A stretch of DNA of 64,000 nucleotides, taken from Streptomyces tagetis (GTDB lineage Bacteria; Actinomycetota; Actinomycetes; Streptomycetales; Streptomycetaceae). The notes under the pieces are model-generated. The model made no database searches. It had not been told where the DNA came from and saw only the letters and a list, made by a program, of their open reading frames with translations. Shown piece by piece: positions 34,582 through 43,344 of the stretch. The DNA lies in the NCBI RefSeq assembly GCF_018069565.1, contig NZ_JAGPNL010000005.1, positions 62,001-126,000 of the forward strand, read 5' to 3'. Position 1 is the first letter of the stretch. Every line of letters begins with the position of its first letter. The position numbers were made by a program, and so were the translations under genes.

Positions 34582-35586
34582 ATGACCAAGGGGACCACGA
34601 CACCGGAGCTGGAGTCGGCGCTGGAGAGGCACCGGGTCGAGCTGACCGGGTACTGCTACCGGATGCTGGGCTCCTCCTTCGAGGCCGAGGACGCCGTCCA
34701 GGACACCCTGGTCCGCGCCTGGCGGGGGTACGGCTCCTTCGAGGGCCGCTCCAGCCTGCGGTCCTGGCTGTACCGGATCGCCACCAACGTCTGCCTGGAC
34801 ATGCTGGCCGCGGGCAACAAGCGGGCCCGCCCGATGGACCTGACGGAGGCGACCCCGCCGGCCCGCGCCGCGCTCACGTCCCGCCCGGACCACACCTGGC
34901 TGGAGCCGGTGCCGGACGGGCGAGTGCTGCCGACGACCGACGATCCGGCGGAGGCCGCCGTCGCCAAGGAGTCGGTGCGGCTCGCCTTCATGGCCGCCCT
35001 CCAGCGGCTGCCGCCCAGGCAGCGGGCGGTGCTGATCCTGCGGGAGGTGCTGGCCTGGCGGGCGAGCGAGGTCGCCGAGCTGCTCGGCACCTCGGTCCCC
35101 TCGGTCAACAGCGCCCTCCAGCGCGCCCGCGCGACGCTGGCCGCGCGGGCCGACCGGGGCGCGGAGGCGGAGGTGTCCGATCCGCTCGACGAGGAGCAGC
35201 GCAAGCTCCTGGAGCGCTATGTGGCCGCCTTCGAGGGGTACGACATGGCGGCCCTGACGGCGCTGCTGCACGAGGACGCGGTGATGACGATGCCGCCGTT
35301 CGACCTGTGGCTGGCGGGGCCCTCGGACATCACCGGCTTCATGTCGACGCTGGGCGCCTCGTGCGCGGGCTCGCGGCTGTTGCCGGTCCGGGCCAACGGC
35401 CTGCCGGCGTTCGCGCACTACAAGCCGGACCCGGAAGCGGGCGGTTTCGCTCCGTGGGCGGTCCAGATACTGGAGGTGTCAGGGGGCCGGATCACCGGGT
35501 TCCACTGCTTCCTGGACACCGCGCGGTGGTTCCCGCTGTTCGGGCTGCCGCTCCGTCTCGAAGCGGAGGCCGGCCAGGTCCAGTAG
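34582..35586 (+). CDS. ECF sigma factor with C-terminal SnoaL-like domain
   Basis: 334 residues. Sigma region 2 near 20-85 (HRVELTGYCYRMLGSSFEAEDAVQ, RSWLYRIATNVCLDML), region 4 near 150-195 (RLPPRQRAVLILREVLAWR, EVAELLGTSVPSVNSALQRAR), then a SnoaL/NTF2-type domain from about 210 (LLERYVAAFEGYDMAALTALLHEDAVMTMPP). Such fused domains replace anti-sigma factors by self-regulation in ECF56/ECF41-like groups. ATG 34582 follows GGGGCGGGTGG. Its last 108 bases overlap the STAS gene on the other strand, so transcripts are antisense there. Confidence 0.9.
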   Translation: MTKGTTTPELESALERHRVELTGYCYRMLGSSFEAEDAVQDTLVRAWRGYGSFEGRSSLRSWLYRIATNVCLDMLAAGNKRARPMDLTEATPPARAALTSRPDHTWLEPVPDGRVLPTTDDPAEAAVAKESVRLAFMAALQRLPPRQRAVLILREVLAWRASEVAELLGTSVPSVNSALQRARATLAARADRGAEAEVSDPLDEEQRKLLERYVAAFEGYDMAALTALLHEDAVMTMPPFDLWLAGPSDITGFMSTLGASCAGSRLLPVRANGLPAFAHYKPDPEAGGFAPWAVQILEVSGGRITGFHCFLDTARWFPLFGLPLRLEAEAGQVQ

Positions 35587-35868
35587 CGCGCGCAGGGTGG
35601 GGTCCGGGTCGCGGAGCCGGATGCGGCCACCGGCCCGGCGGGCGGTGAGTTCCAGCCGGGCCAGCAGGTCGACGGTGCCGAGTCCGGGCGGTGCGAGCCC
35701 GCCGAGGTCCACCACGATGGCCCCGGCCCCGGTGGTACGCAGGCGTGAGCGCACCTCGGCGCAGAGCCGGGACGCCGCCTCCCCCCGGGGGACGGGCCCG
35801 GACAGCACGAGTACGGCGGGTGTCGCGGCCTCCACGTGCGGTAGACCGGCGCGCTGTCCGGGACTCAT
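35479..35868 (-). CDS. STAS-domain protein (anti-sigma factor antagonist-like)
   Basis: 129 residues. STAS fold: AVLVLSGPVPRGEAASRLCAEV, AIVVDLGGLAPPGLGTVDLLARLELTARRAG, IRLRDPDPTLRALLDLAGL. In place of the usual Asp-Ser phosphosite (DLSxVxFIDSSG) it reads DLGGLAPPGLGTVD, so the phosphorylatable Ser is missing and partner switching by phosphorylation is unlikely. Start ATG 35868 with GGCGAGG upstream, possible longer GTG start. Overlaps the convergent sigma gene by 108 bp; that genomic pairing may reflect shared control. Confidence 0.75.
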   Translation of the reverse strand: MSPGQRAGLPHVEAATPAVLVLSGPVPRGEAASRLCAEVRSRLRTTGAGAIVVDLGGLAPPGLGTVDLLARLELTARRAGGRIRLRDPDPTLRALLDLAGLRFETERQPEQREPPRGVQEAVEPGDPAP

Positions 35869-36196
35869 CGGTGCCTCGCCGGGGTGCGGACCGGCGGAGA
35901 TCACATTGACCCGGGCTCGGCCCGCGCCGGAGGGTGGGCCGCATGCCCCGCAGCCCCCTCCCGTCCCACAGCACCCACGCGCCACACGGCCCCTACCAGC
36001 CCCACGGCCCCCGCCAGCCCCGTAACCACCTCCGTCGGCCCCGTAACAACACCCGTACTCCTCACAGTTCAGGCACGTCCCGCACCCGCGCCGGGCACCG
36101 CTCCTCCCCCGGCCTCCGCCCCCACATATCCCGCCACCCCGCGCACCACCGTCCGCCCGAGGCCGCCGGAGGGCGCGTCTCCGGGAAGGGGGCGCC
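35869..36196. other. 328-bp gap, STAS gene / AEC permease
   Basis: Pyrimidine-rich non-coding DNA with repeated CCCCGTAAC and CCAGCCCC words (35980-36060). Promoters for both divergent genes must lie here; no clear boxes recognised. Near the end, GGGAAGGGGG is the AEC ribosome-binding site. Confidence 0.5.
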
Positions 36197-37117
36197 GTGC
36201 AGGGCGTGCTGACCGGCTTCGGGGTGATCGCCGTCGTCATCGGCGTCGGGTACGTGCTCGGGCTGCGCGGGCACCTCGGGGAGCAGGGCCGCGAGGTGCT
36301 GACCCGGCTCGCCTTCCACGTGGCCTCGCCCGCGCTGCTCTTCACGACGCTGGCGGGGGCGGACCTGGCGGTGGTCTTCTCCGACCGGCTCCTGGTGACG
36401 GCGCTGAGCACCCTCGCGGTGGCCGGGACCTTCGTCGCGGTCGGCATCGCGCGGCGCTGGGGGCTGGGCCGCACCACGATCGGCGCCCTCGCCTCCGGTT
36501 ACGTCAACGCGGGCAACCTCGGCATCCCGATCGCGGTGTACGTGCTGGGCGACGCCTCGCTGGTGGCGCCGGTGCTGCTGTTCCAGCTCCTCGGCGTCAC
36601 GCCGGTGGCGCTGACCGTGCTGGACCTCTCGCGCGGCGGCGTACGGGGGCCGCTGTGGCGGCGGCTGCTCACCCCGCTGCGGAATCCGATCGCGCTGGGC
36701 TCGCTGGCCGGGGTGGCCGTCGCGGCGAGCGGGCTGCGGGTGCCGGGGCCGGTACTGGAGCCGCTCACGCTCATCGGCAACATGTCGGTGCCGGCGGTGC
36801 TGCTGGCCTTCGGCATCTCCCTCAGCGGGAGCACGATGCCGATGCGGGGCGCGGACCGGGGGCCGGTGCTGCTGGCGGTCGCCCTGAAGTCGGTGGGCCA
36901 GCCGGCGGTGGCCTGGGCGCTGGCGTCGGGGGTGTTCGGCCTGCGGGGCGCGGCGCTGCTGGACGTGGTGGTGACGTCGGCGCTGCCGGCGGCACAGAAC
37001 CTGTACACGTACGCGTCGGCGTACGGGGTGGGCGAACGGCTCGCCCGGGACGCGGTGCTGGTGTCGACGGTGGTGTCCGTGCCGGTGCTCGTGGCGGTGG
37101 CGACCCTGCTGGGCTGA
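36197..37117 (+). CDS. AEC-family permease (auxin-efflux-carrier type)
   Basis: 306 residues with about ten membrane segments and the two-half architecture of the AEC family. Conserved features: LGLRGHLGEQGREVLTRLAFHVASPALLF near the N-terminus, the GYVNAGNLGIPIA loop near 110, and the matching second-half SALPAAQNLYTYA near 265. Members carry out small carboxylates or similar solutes. GTG start at 36197 behind a GGGAAGGGGG site. Followed by a hairpin terminator and the convergent deoA. Confidence 0.9.
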   Translation: MQGVLTGFGVIAVVIGVGYVLGLRGHLGEQGREVLTRLAFHVASPALLFTTLAGADLAVVFSDRLLVTALSTLAVAGTFVAVGIARRWGLGRTTIGALASGYVNAGNLGIPIAVYVLGDASLVAPVLLFQLLGVTPVALTVLDLSRGGVRGPLWRRLLTPLRNPIALGSLAGVAVAASGLRVPGPVLEPLTLIGNMSVPAVLLAFGISLSGSTMPMRGADRGPVLLAVALKSVGQPAVAWALASGVFGLRGAALLDVVVTSALPAAQNLYTYASAYGVGERLARDAVLVSTVVSVPVLVAVATLLG

Positions 37118-37215
37118 CCCGCTGCGGGGGGACCCGCGCGGGCGCACCCGGACTCGTACCGGAAAACCCGCGCAGTCACCCCGCCCCCGCCCCCGCACCG
37201 GCCCGGCACACGCGT

Positions 37216-37249
37216 ACCGGGCCCGGCGCAAACATGCCCCGGGCCCGGT
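37216..37249. terminator. ACCGGGCCCGG / CCGGGCCCGGT hairpin
   Basis: Perfect 11-bp stem with a 12-nt loop between the AEC permease and the convergent deoA. Positioned 24 bp after the deoA stop, it can end both transcripts. Confidence 0.75.
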
Positions 37250-37272
37250 CCGTTCCGCCGCAGCGGGGACGG

Positions 37273-38556
37273 TCAGGCGATGCGGTCCAGCACCACCGGC
37301 GACGGGGTGAAGGCGGTGCCCGCCGGGGCGATGTCCCAGGAGCCCTCGACCGCGGCGAGGGCGTAGCCGAAGCGGTCCGGGGTGTCGGTGTGCAGGGTCA
37401 TCAGCGCCTGGCCCTCGGTGACCTGGTCGCCGGGCTTGGCGTGCAGTTCGACACCGGCGGCGGCCTGCACCGGGTCCTCCTTGCGGGCCCGTCCGGCGCC
37501 CAGGCGCCAGGCGGCGACGCCGATGTCGTAGGCGTCCAGGCGGGTCAGGACGCCGGAGGCGGGGGCGGTGACCACGTGCTGTTCGCGCGAGGTGGGCAGG
37601 GCCGCGTCCGGGTCGCCGCCCTGGGCGGAGATCATGCGGCGCCACACGTCCATGGCGGAGCCGTCGGCGAGGGCCTTCGCCGGGTCGGCGTCCGTCAGCC
37701 CGGCCGCGTCGAGCATCTCGCGGGCGAGGGCGAGGGTCAGTTCGACCACGTCCTGCGGGCCGCCGCCGGCGAGGACCTCGACGGACTCGCGGACCTCCAG
37801 GGCGTTGCCCGCGGTCAGTCCGAGCGGGGTCGCCATGTCGGTGAGCAGCGCCACGGTGCGCACGCCGTGGTCGGTGCCGAGGCCGACCATGGTGGAGGCC
37901 AGCTCGCGGGCGTCCTCCAGGGTCTTCATGAAGGCGCCGGAGCCGCACTTCACGTCGAGCACGAGCGAGCCGGTGCCCTCGGCGATCTTCTTCGACATGA
38001 TCGAGGAGGCGATCAGGGGGATGGCCTCGACGGTGCCGGTGACGTCCCGCAGGGCGTAGAGCTTCTTGTCGGCGGGGGCGAGTCCGTCGCCGGCGGCGCA
38101 GATCACGGCGCCGACGCCGTCGAGGACGGAGAGCATCTCCTCGTTGGAGAGCAGGGCCCGCCAGCCGGGGATCGACTCCAGCTTGTCGAGGGTGCCGCCG
38201 GTGTGGCCGAGTCCGCGGCCGGAGAGCTGCGGGACGGCCGCGCCGCAGGCGGCGACGAGCGGGGCCAACGGGAGCGTGATCTTGTCGCCGACGCCTCCGG
38301 TGGAGTGCTTGTCGGCGGTCGGGCGGGAGAGCGACGAGAACTCCATGCGCTCGCCCGAGGCGATCATCGCGGCGGTCCAGCGGGCGATCTCGCGCCGGTT
38401 CATGCCGTTGAGCAGGATGGCCATCGCGAGGGCGGACATCTGCTCGTCGGCCACCTCCCCGCGGGTGTACGCGTCGACGACCCAGTCGATCTGCTCGTCG
38501 CCGAGTTCGCCGCGGTCCCGCTTGGTGCGGATGACGGAGATGACGTCCATGGCCAT
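37273..38556 (-). CDS. deoA: Thymidine/pyrimidine-nucleoside phosphorylase
   Basis: 427 residues. Cleaves thymidine and deoxyuridine with phosphate to base and deoxyribose-1-phosphate. Signature motifs: DKHSTGGVGDKITLPLAPLVA, SGRGLGHTGGTLDKLES, IMSKKIAEG, LVLDVKCGSGAFMK. A C-terminal PYNP-type domain with biotin/lipoyl-like turn (ELHAKPGDQVTEGQALMTLHT) is present. ATG 38556; ATG two codons later also possible. Gene order behind the importer and cdd (131 bp after cdd) points to one nucleoside operon, with products passing to the mutase and deoC. Confidence 0.95.
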   Translation of the reverse strand: MAMDVISVIRTKRDRGELGDEQIDWVVDAYTRGEVADEQMSALAMAILLNGMNRREIARWTAAMIASGERMEFSSLSRPTADKHSTGGVGDKITLPLAPLVAACGAAVPQLSGRGLGHTGGTLDKLESIPGWRALLSNEEMLSVLDGVGAVICAAGDGLAPADKKLYALRDVTGTVEAIPLIASSIMSKKIAEGTGSLVLDVKCGSGAFMKTLEDARELASTMVGLGTDHGVRTVALLTDMATPLGLTAGNALEVRESVEVLAGGGPQDVVELTLALAREMLDAAGLTDADPAKALADGSAMDVWRRMISAQGGDPDAALPTSREQHVVTAPASGVLTRLDAYDIGVAAWRLGAGRARKEDPVQAAAGVELHAKPGDQVTEGQALMTLHTDTPDRFGYALAAVEGSWDIAPAGTAFTPSPVVLDRIA

Positions 38557-38686
38557 GGCTGGCTTCCTTCCGGTGGAGCGAAGGGTGATGCGGAGGGGTG
38601 GGGGGTGGAGCGTGGTGCCGAAGGGGTTGGGGGTACGGGAACGCCGCGGCCCCCGCGGCCGGGTCCGGCGCGCGGGGGCCGCGGGC

Positions 38687-39094
38687 TCAGGGGGCGGGGT
38701 GTCCGGGGGCGAGGTGTCCGGGGCCGAACGCCTGCGGGAGCATCTCCGAGAGCGGCAGGACGCCCGCCGGGGTCTCCAGCAGCAGGCCGTCTCCGCCGAA
38801 CTCGTACAGGAGCTGGCGGCACCGGCCGCAGGGCACCAGGACCTCGCCGCGGCCGTCGACGCAGACGAAGTGCGTCAGCCGCCCGCCGCCGGTGAGCCGG
38901 AGCTGGGAGACGAGCCCGCACTCGGCGCACAGGCCGATGCCGTAGCTGGCGTTCTCCACGTTGCAGCCGGTGACCGTGCGGCCGTCGTCGACCAGGGCGG
39001 CGGCGCCGACCGGGTAGCCGGAGTACGGGGCGTACGCGTGGGCCATGGCCTGCCTGGCCGCCTCGCGCAGCCCGGCCCAGTCGGGGCCGGTCAC
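38687..39094 (-). CDS. cdd: Cytidine deaminase
   Basis: 135 residues, normal for the homotetrameric class. Converts (deoxy)cytidine to (deoxy)uridine. Substrate loop AYAPYSGYPVGAA, NVENASYG, catalytic CAECG with the zinc Cys and Glu, and PCGRCRQLLYEF with the remaining zinc cysteines. GTG start overlaps the permease stop by 4 bp (GTGA), so translation is coupled to the importer. The C-terminus ends with short PGHLAPGHPAP. Confidence 0.95.
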   Translation of the reverse strand: MTGPDWAGLREAARQAMAHAYAPYSGYPVGAAALVDDGRTVTGCNVENASYGIGLCAECGLVSQLRLTGGGRLTHFVCVDGRGEVLVPCGRCRQLLYEFGGDGLLLETPAGVLPLSEMLPQAFGPGHLAPGHPAP

Positions 39095-40365
39095 TTGCCC
39101 TGCCCCTTGCGGTACTGCATGCCGTTGGCCTTCGGCATCCGCAGCCGTTGCGCGGAGAGCGCGAGGACGACGAGCGTGACGACGTACGGCGTGGCCGAGA
39201 CGACCTGGTTGGGGACCTCGTTCGTGCCCGCGTACCAGGCGAAGAAGAGGACGCCGACGGCCAGGGTGATCGCGGCCTTGACGTAGGCGCGGCGCACGAC
39301 GAGCCAGATGGCGCCGGCCAGCAGCAGGAGCGCGCCGAGGAGCAGCAGGGCGTGCACGTTGGCCGAGCCGCCGCGCAGGTTGAGGCTGTCGGTGTAGCCG
39401 AAGAGTCCGGCGCCGATGGCGAGGCCGCCGGGCATCCAGTTGCCGAAGATCATCGCCGCGAGGCCGATGTAGCCGCGGCCACTGGTCTGGCCCTCCAGGT
39501 AGAACGGGTTGGCGACGATGGCGAGGAAGACGCCGCCGAGGCCGGCCAGTCCGCCGGAGATGATCACGGCGAGGTACTTGTACTTGTAGACGTTGACGCC
39601 GAGGGACTCGGCGGCGATCGGGTTCTCGCCGCAGGAGCGCAGCCGCAGGCCGAACGGGGTGCGCCACAGCACCCACCAGCTCCCGGGTACCAGGGCGACG
39701 GCGAGCAGGGTCAGCCAGGAGACGTTGGTGACGAGGCCGCCGAGGAGGCCGGCGACGTCCGAGAGAAGGAACCAGCCCTTGGCGTTGAGGTCGGTCAGGG
39801 CGCCGGAGAGTCCCGGCACGGTGAAGTGACCGAGGGACTCGACCGCCGGGGACTGCTTGGCGGAGCCGCCCTGGTGGCCCTCGAAGGCGAGCGGCGCGAG
39901 GTAGCGGGTGGCGCCGAGGGCGAGGATGTTGATGGCCACGCCGGAGACGATGTGGTTGACCTTGAAGGTGACGGTCACGACGGCGTGCAGCAGTCCGCCG
40001 AGCGCGCCGCCGGCGATGCCGACCAGGACCCCGGTCCAGGGGCCCCACTGGAAGCCGGCCCAGGCGCCGAACCAGGTGCCGAGGATCATCATGCCTTCGA
40101 GGCCGATGTTGACGACGCCCGCGCGCTCGGCCCACAGGCCGCCGAGTCCCGCGAGGCCGATGGGCACGGCGAGCTGGAGCGCGGTGGACATCTGGCTGAC
40201 GTTGGTGATGCCGTCGGCGCCGGTGACGAGCCGGACGAGGGAGGTCAGCGCGAGGGTGCCGGCGATGACCAGCAGCAGGACGGGCAGCGACATGCGGCGG
40301 CCGGTCGGCGCCGCGGGCTGAAGCGTGGGCTGGTTGACGTCGGTCGCCGTGGTCGAAGTGGTCAT
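39091..40365 (-). CDS. ABC nucleoside importer permease 2
   Basis: 424 residues, eight to ten membrane segments, Branched-chain/Rbs-type permease (BPD_transp_2). Notable: GLGGLWAERAGVVNIGLEGMMILGTWFGAW and CGENPIAAESLGVNVYKYKYLAVIISGGLAGLGGVF, both typical of YufQ/NupQ-like nucleoside permeases. ATG 40365 behind GGAGGTGGCGG. Overlaps permease 1 by 4 bp and cdd by 4 bp. Forms a heterodimeric channel with permease 1. Confidence 0.93.
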   Translation of the reverse strand: MTTSTTATDVNQPTLQPAAPTGRRMSLPVLLLVIAGTLALTSLVRLVTGADGITNVSQMSTALQLAVPIGLAGLGGLWAERAGVVNIGLEGMMILGTWFGAWAGFQWGPWTGVLVGIAGGALGGLLHAVVTVTFKVNHIVSGVAINILALGATRYLAPLAFEGHQGGSAKQSPAVESLGHFTVPGLSGALTDLNAKGWFLLSDVAGLLGGLVTNVSWLTLLAVALVPGSWWVLWRTPFGLRLRSCGENPIAAESLGVNVYKYKYLAVIISGGLAGLGGVFLAIVANPFYLEGQTSGRGYIGLAAMIFGNWMPGGLAIGAGLFGYTDSLNLRGGSANVHALLLLGALLLLAGAIWLVVRRAYVKAAITLAVGVLFFAWYAGTNEVPNQVVSATPYVVTLVVLALSAQRLRMPKANGMQYRKGQGK

Positions 40366-41519
40366 CGGGCCGCCACCTCCTTCTGGGTGTTGTCGGGGTT
40401 GCCGCCGTCGGCGTCGCCGCCGTTCCCGGCGGCACCGAGGGCGAGGCCGGCGGCGAGTTCGGCGCCGACCCGGCGCTGCTGGCGGCGCAGGCCCCATTCG
40501 CGGACGGCCTCGTAGGCGACGACGACGGAGAGGACGATCAGGCCCTGCATGATCACCGCGATCTCCTTGTCGAAGCCGTGGAAGTCCAGCTCCGGGGAGG
40601 CCTTGTCGAGCCAGGCCCACAGCAGGGCGGCGAAGGCGATGCCGACCGGGCTGTTGCGGCCGAGCAGGGCGATGCCGATGCCCAGGAAGCCGACGCCCTT
40701 GGGGAAGTTGAGGCTGTAGGTGTGGGTGTCGCCGAGCAGCATGGGCAGTCCGGCGAGACCGGCCACCGCGCCGGAGAGCAGCATGGCGCTGAGCACCATC
40801 CGCTTGGGGTCGACGCCGCTGGCCGCGGCGGCGGACTCGGAGGCGCCGGAGGCGCGCAGGTCGAAGCCGAAGCGGGTGCGGTTGAGGACGATCCAGTAGC
40901 CGACGCCGAGCAGCGCGGCGAGGATCAGCAGGCCGTGGATCTCTCCGGCGGCGCCCATGTCGATGCCGGGAATCCAGCCGGACTCGTGCATCACGCCGGT
41001 GGTGCTGTTGTTGCCGATCTTGACGCCGAAGACGTCCGGCCGCCACATGTAGACGATGAGCGAGGTGGCGATGGCGTTGAGCATGATCGTCGCCACCACC
41101 TCGCTGACGCCGCGGGTGACCTTGAGGACACCGGCGATACCGGCCCAGAAGGCACCGGTGAACATGGCGGTCAGCAGCAGCAGCGGGATCTGGAGGACGG
41201 CCGGCAGGTCGGCGTGGGCGCCGACGATCGCGGCGACCATGGCGGCGAGCTGGTACTGGCCGTCGACGCCGATGTTGAACAGGTTCATCCGGAAGCCGAT
41301 GGCGACCGCGAGGGCGGCGATGTAGTACATCGACGCCTGGTTGACGATCCGGACCTGGACGTCCGAGAACCCGGCCTGTTCGAACATCAAGACGAACGGT
41401 TCGATCGGGTTCTTGCCCGAGGCGATCAGGACGATCGCGCTGAGCACGAACGCCACGGCGAGCGCGATGACCGGGCCGGCCACCGCGAGGAGCACGCGCT
41501 CCCTGTCGAACTTCTTCAT
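40362..41519 (-). CDS. ABC nucleoside importer permease 1
   Basis: 385 residues, YufP/NupP-type permease. Hydrophobic segments throughout, with FRMNLFNIGVDGQYQLAAMVAA and the coupling-helix region DLRASGASESAAAASGVDPKR. The last 35 residues are polar Gly/Asn/Asp-rich. ATG 41519 overlaps the ATPase stop by one base (TGATG). Partner of permease 2, energised by the ATPase at 41519-43225. Confidence 0.93.
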   Translation of the reverse strand: MKKFDRERVLLAVAGPVIALAVAFVLSAIVLIASGKNPIEPFVLMFEQAGFSDVQVRIVNQASMYYIAALAVAIGFRMNLFNIGVDGQYQLAAMVAAIVGAHADLPAVLQIPLLLLTAMFTGAFWAGIAGVLKVTRGVSEVVATIMLNAIATSLIVYMWRPDVFGVKIGNNSTTGVMHESGWIPGIDMGAAGEIHGLLILAALLGVGYWIVLNRTRFGFDLRASGASESAAAASGVDPKRMVLSAMLLSGAVAGLAGLPMLLGDTHTYSLNFPKGVGFLGIGIALLGRNSPVGIAFAALLWAWLDKASPELDFHGFDKEIAVIMQGLIVLSVVVAYEAVREWGLRRQQRRVGAELAAGLALGAAGNGGDADGGNPDNTQKEVAAR

Positions 41520-43225
41520 CAGCGGGCCTCGTCTTCCGGAGACTCGGGGGCTTCGGCCGACGTCTCGGGGGTCTTCCTCGCCGGGTTCTCGGGGGTGGCG
41601 GAGGTCTCGTCGGCGACGAGGTGGCCGGTGGCGGCGGATGCCTCGTCCGCGACGATCTCGGGGGTGCCGGTGGCCTCGTCCGCGACGAGGTGGCCGGTGG
41701 CGGCGGATGCTTCCTCCGCGACGAGGTGGCCGGTGGCGGCGCCGGTCATGGCCGAGCCCAGCTCCTCCGGGGTGATCGTCGCGGGGTCGGCGTCCGCGAC
41801 GAGCCGGCCGTCGTAGATCACCCGCAGCGTGTCGGACAGGCCGATCAGCTCGTCCAGGTCGGCGGAGATCAGCAGGACGGCCAGGCCCTCGCGGCGGGCC
41901 TCGCGGATGTGGTCCCAGATGGCGGCCTGGGCGCCGACGTCCACGCCGCGGGTGGGGTGGGCGGCGATCAGGAAGCGCGGCCCGTGGCTCATCTCCCGGC
42001 CGACGATCAGCTTCTGCTGGTTGCCGCCGGAGAGGGAGGCCGCGGTGACGTCGATGCCGGGCGTGCGGACGTCGTACGTCTCGACGATGCGGCGGGTGTC
42101 CTCCTGGGACGCCTTCGGGTCCAGCCAGAAGCCGCGGCTGTTGGGCTTCTCGGTGACGTGCCCCAGGATGCGGTTCTCCCACAGGGGCGCCTCCAGGAGC
42201 AGCCCGTGGCGGTGGCGGTCCTCGGGGATGTAACCGATGCCCTGCTCGCGGCGCTTGCGGGTGGGCAGGGAGGTGATGTCCTCGTCCAGGAAGCGGATGG
42301 TGCCGGAGTCGGCGGACCGCAGGCCGATCAGGGCGTCGACCAGTTCGGTCTGGCCGTTGCCCTCGACCCCGGCGATGCCGAGCACCTCGCCGGCGTGGAT
42401 GGTGAAGGTGATGTCGTCGAGCAGGGCCTTGCCGCCGGGCGCGGCCAGGCGCAGCGCGTCGACGGTGACGACCGGGCGGTCGGTGACGGTGGACTCGGCG
42501 GTCTCGGGGGTGGGCAGTTCGCTGCCCACCATCAGCTCGGCGAGCTGGCGCGGGGTGGTCTCGGCGGGCACGGCGGTGCCGACGGTGGTGCCGCGCCGGA
42601 TGACGGTGATGTCGTCGGCGACCGAGAGGACCTCGCCCAGCTTGTGGGAGATGAAGATGACGGAGAGGCCCTCGGCCTTGAGCCCGCGCAGGTTCTCGAA
42701 GAGGGCGTCGACCTCCTGCGGCACCAGGACGGCGGTGGGCTCGTCGAGGATGAGCGTGCGGGCGCCGCGGTAGAGGACCTTGAGGATCTCGACGCGCTGG
42801 CGGGCGGCGACGCCGAGTTCCTCGACGAGGACGTCGGGGCGCACGCCGAGGCCGTAGCGGTCGGAGATCTCCTTGATGCGGCGTCGGGCACGGGCGCCGA
42901 TGCCGTACAGCTTCTCGCTGCCCAGCGCCACGTTCTCCAGGACCGTGAGGTTGTCGGCGAGCATGAAGTGCTGGTGGACCATGCCGATGCCGCGCGCGAT
43001 GGCGTCGGCCGGCGAGGCGAAGCTCACCTGCTCGCCGTCGATCTCGATGGTGCCCTCGTCCGGCTTCTGCATGCCGTAGAGGATCTTCATGAGCGTCGAC
43101 TTGCCGGCGCCGTTCTCGCCGACGAGGGCGTGGACGGTGCCCTTGCGGACGGTGAGGTGGATGTCGTGGTTGGCCACGACTCCCGGGAAACGCTTGGTGA
43201 TCCCGGCGAGTCGGACGGCGGTCAC
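41519..43225 (-). CDS. ABC nucleoside importer ATPase with two nucleotide-binding domains
   Basis: 568 residues from GTG 43225. NBD1: Walker A GENGAGKST near residue 37, ABC signature region LGVAARQRVEI, Walker B TLILDEPTAVL. NBD2: degenerate Walker A GVEGNGQTE, signature LSGGNQQKLIVGRE, RFLIAAHPTRGVD. This is the YufO/NupO type. After residue about 500 comes a repetitive tail with three copies of ATGHLVADEAS-like units and TPE repeats. The start is debatable: a strong AGGAG (43282-43286) points to an ATC codon at 43273, 16 codons upstream, with no good site before the GTG. A nucleoside box lies at 43302. Confidence 0.93.
   Translation of the reverse strand: MTAVRLAGITKRFPGVVANHDIHLTVRKGTVHALVGENGAGKSTLMKILYGMQKPDEGTIEIDGEQVSFASPADAIARGIGMVHQHFMLADNLTVLENVALGSEKLYGIGARARRRIKEISDRYGLGVRPDVLVEELGVAARQRVEILKVLYRGARTLILDEPTAVLVPQEVDALFENLRGLKAEGLSVIFISHKLGEVLSVADDITVIRRGTTVGTAVPAETTPRQLAELMVGSELPTPETAESTVTDRPVVTVDALRLAAPGGKALLDDITFTIHAGEVLGIAGVEGNGQTELVDALIGLRSADSGTIRFLDEDITSLPTRKRREQGIGYIPEDRHRHGLLLEAPLWENRILGHVTEKPNSRGFWLDPKASQEDTRRIVETYDVRTPGIDVTAASLSGGNQQKLIVGREMSHGPRFLIAAHPTRGVDVGAQAAIWDHIREARREGLAVLLISADLDELIGLSDTLRVIYDGRLVADADPATITPEELGSAMTGAATGHLVAEEASAATGHLVADEATGTPEIVADEASAATGHLVADETSATPENPARKTPETSAEAPESPEDEAR
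41609..41745. repeat. Tandem repeats coding the ATPase tail
   Basis: Three near-identical copies of the DNA coding GHLVADEA-type units, about 45-60 bp each, in the 3' part of the ATPase gene. Likely length-variable. Confidence 0.7.
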
Positions 43226-43301
43226 CTGACCGTTGACCGCCGCTCCGGCCGGAGGGCTGCTGGACGCGTTGATGGCGCACTCTCCTGGGGACGGGGGCCG
43301 T

Positions 43302-43313
43302 CTACGCGCGTAG
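43302..43313. promoter_or_regulatory. Nucleoside box CTACGCGCGTAG upstream of the importer ATPase
   Basis: Perfect palindrome between bmp1 and the ATPase gene, 16 bases upstream of the AGGAG site. A possible -10 (TAGGGG) lies just upstream, so the box would cover the transcription start. It lies downstream of the terminator hairpin at 43345-43404. Confidence 0.75.
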
Positions 43314-43344
43314 CGCCCCTACGGCATCGAAAGGCGGTGGCACA

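Noticed and set aside
40362..43280. Long open frame continuing the permease 1 frame upstream through the ATPase gene
   Set aside because: The upstream part is Arg/His/Pro-rich and has no domain; it is a high-GC shadow of the ATPase gene. Only the permease portion is real.
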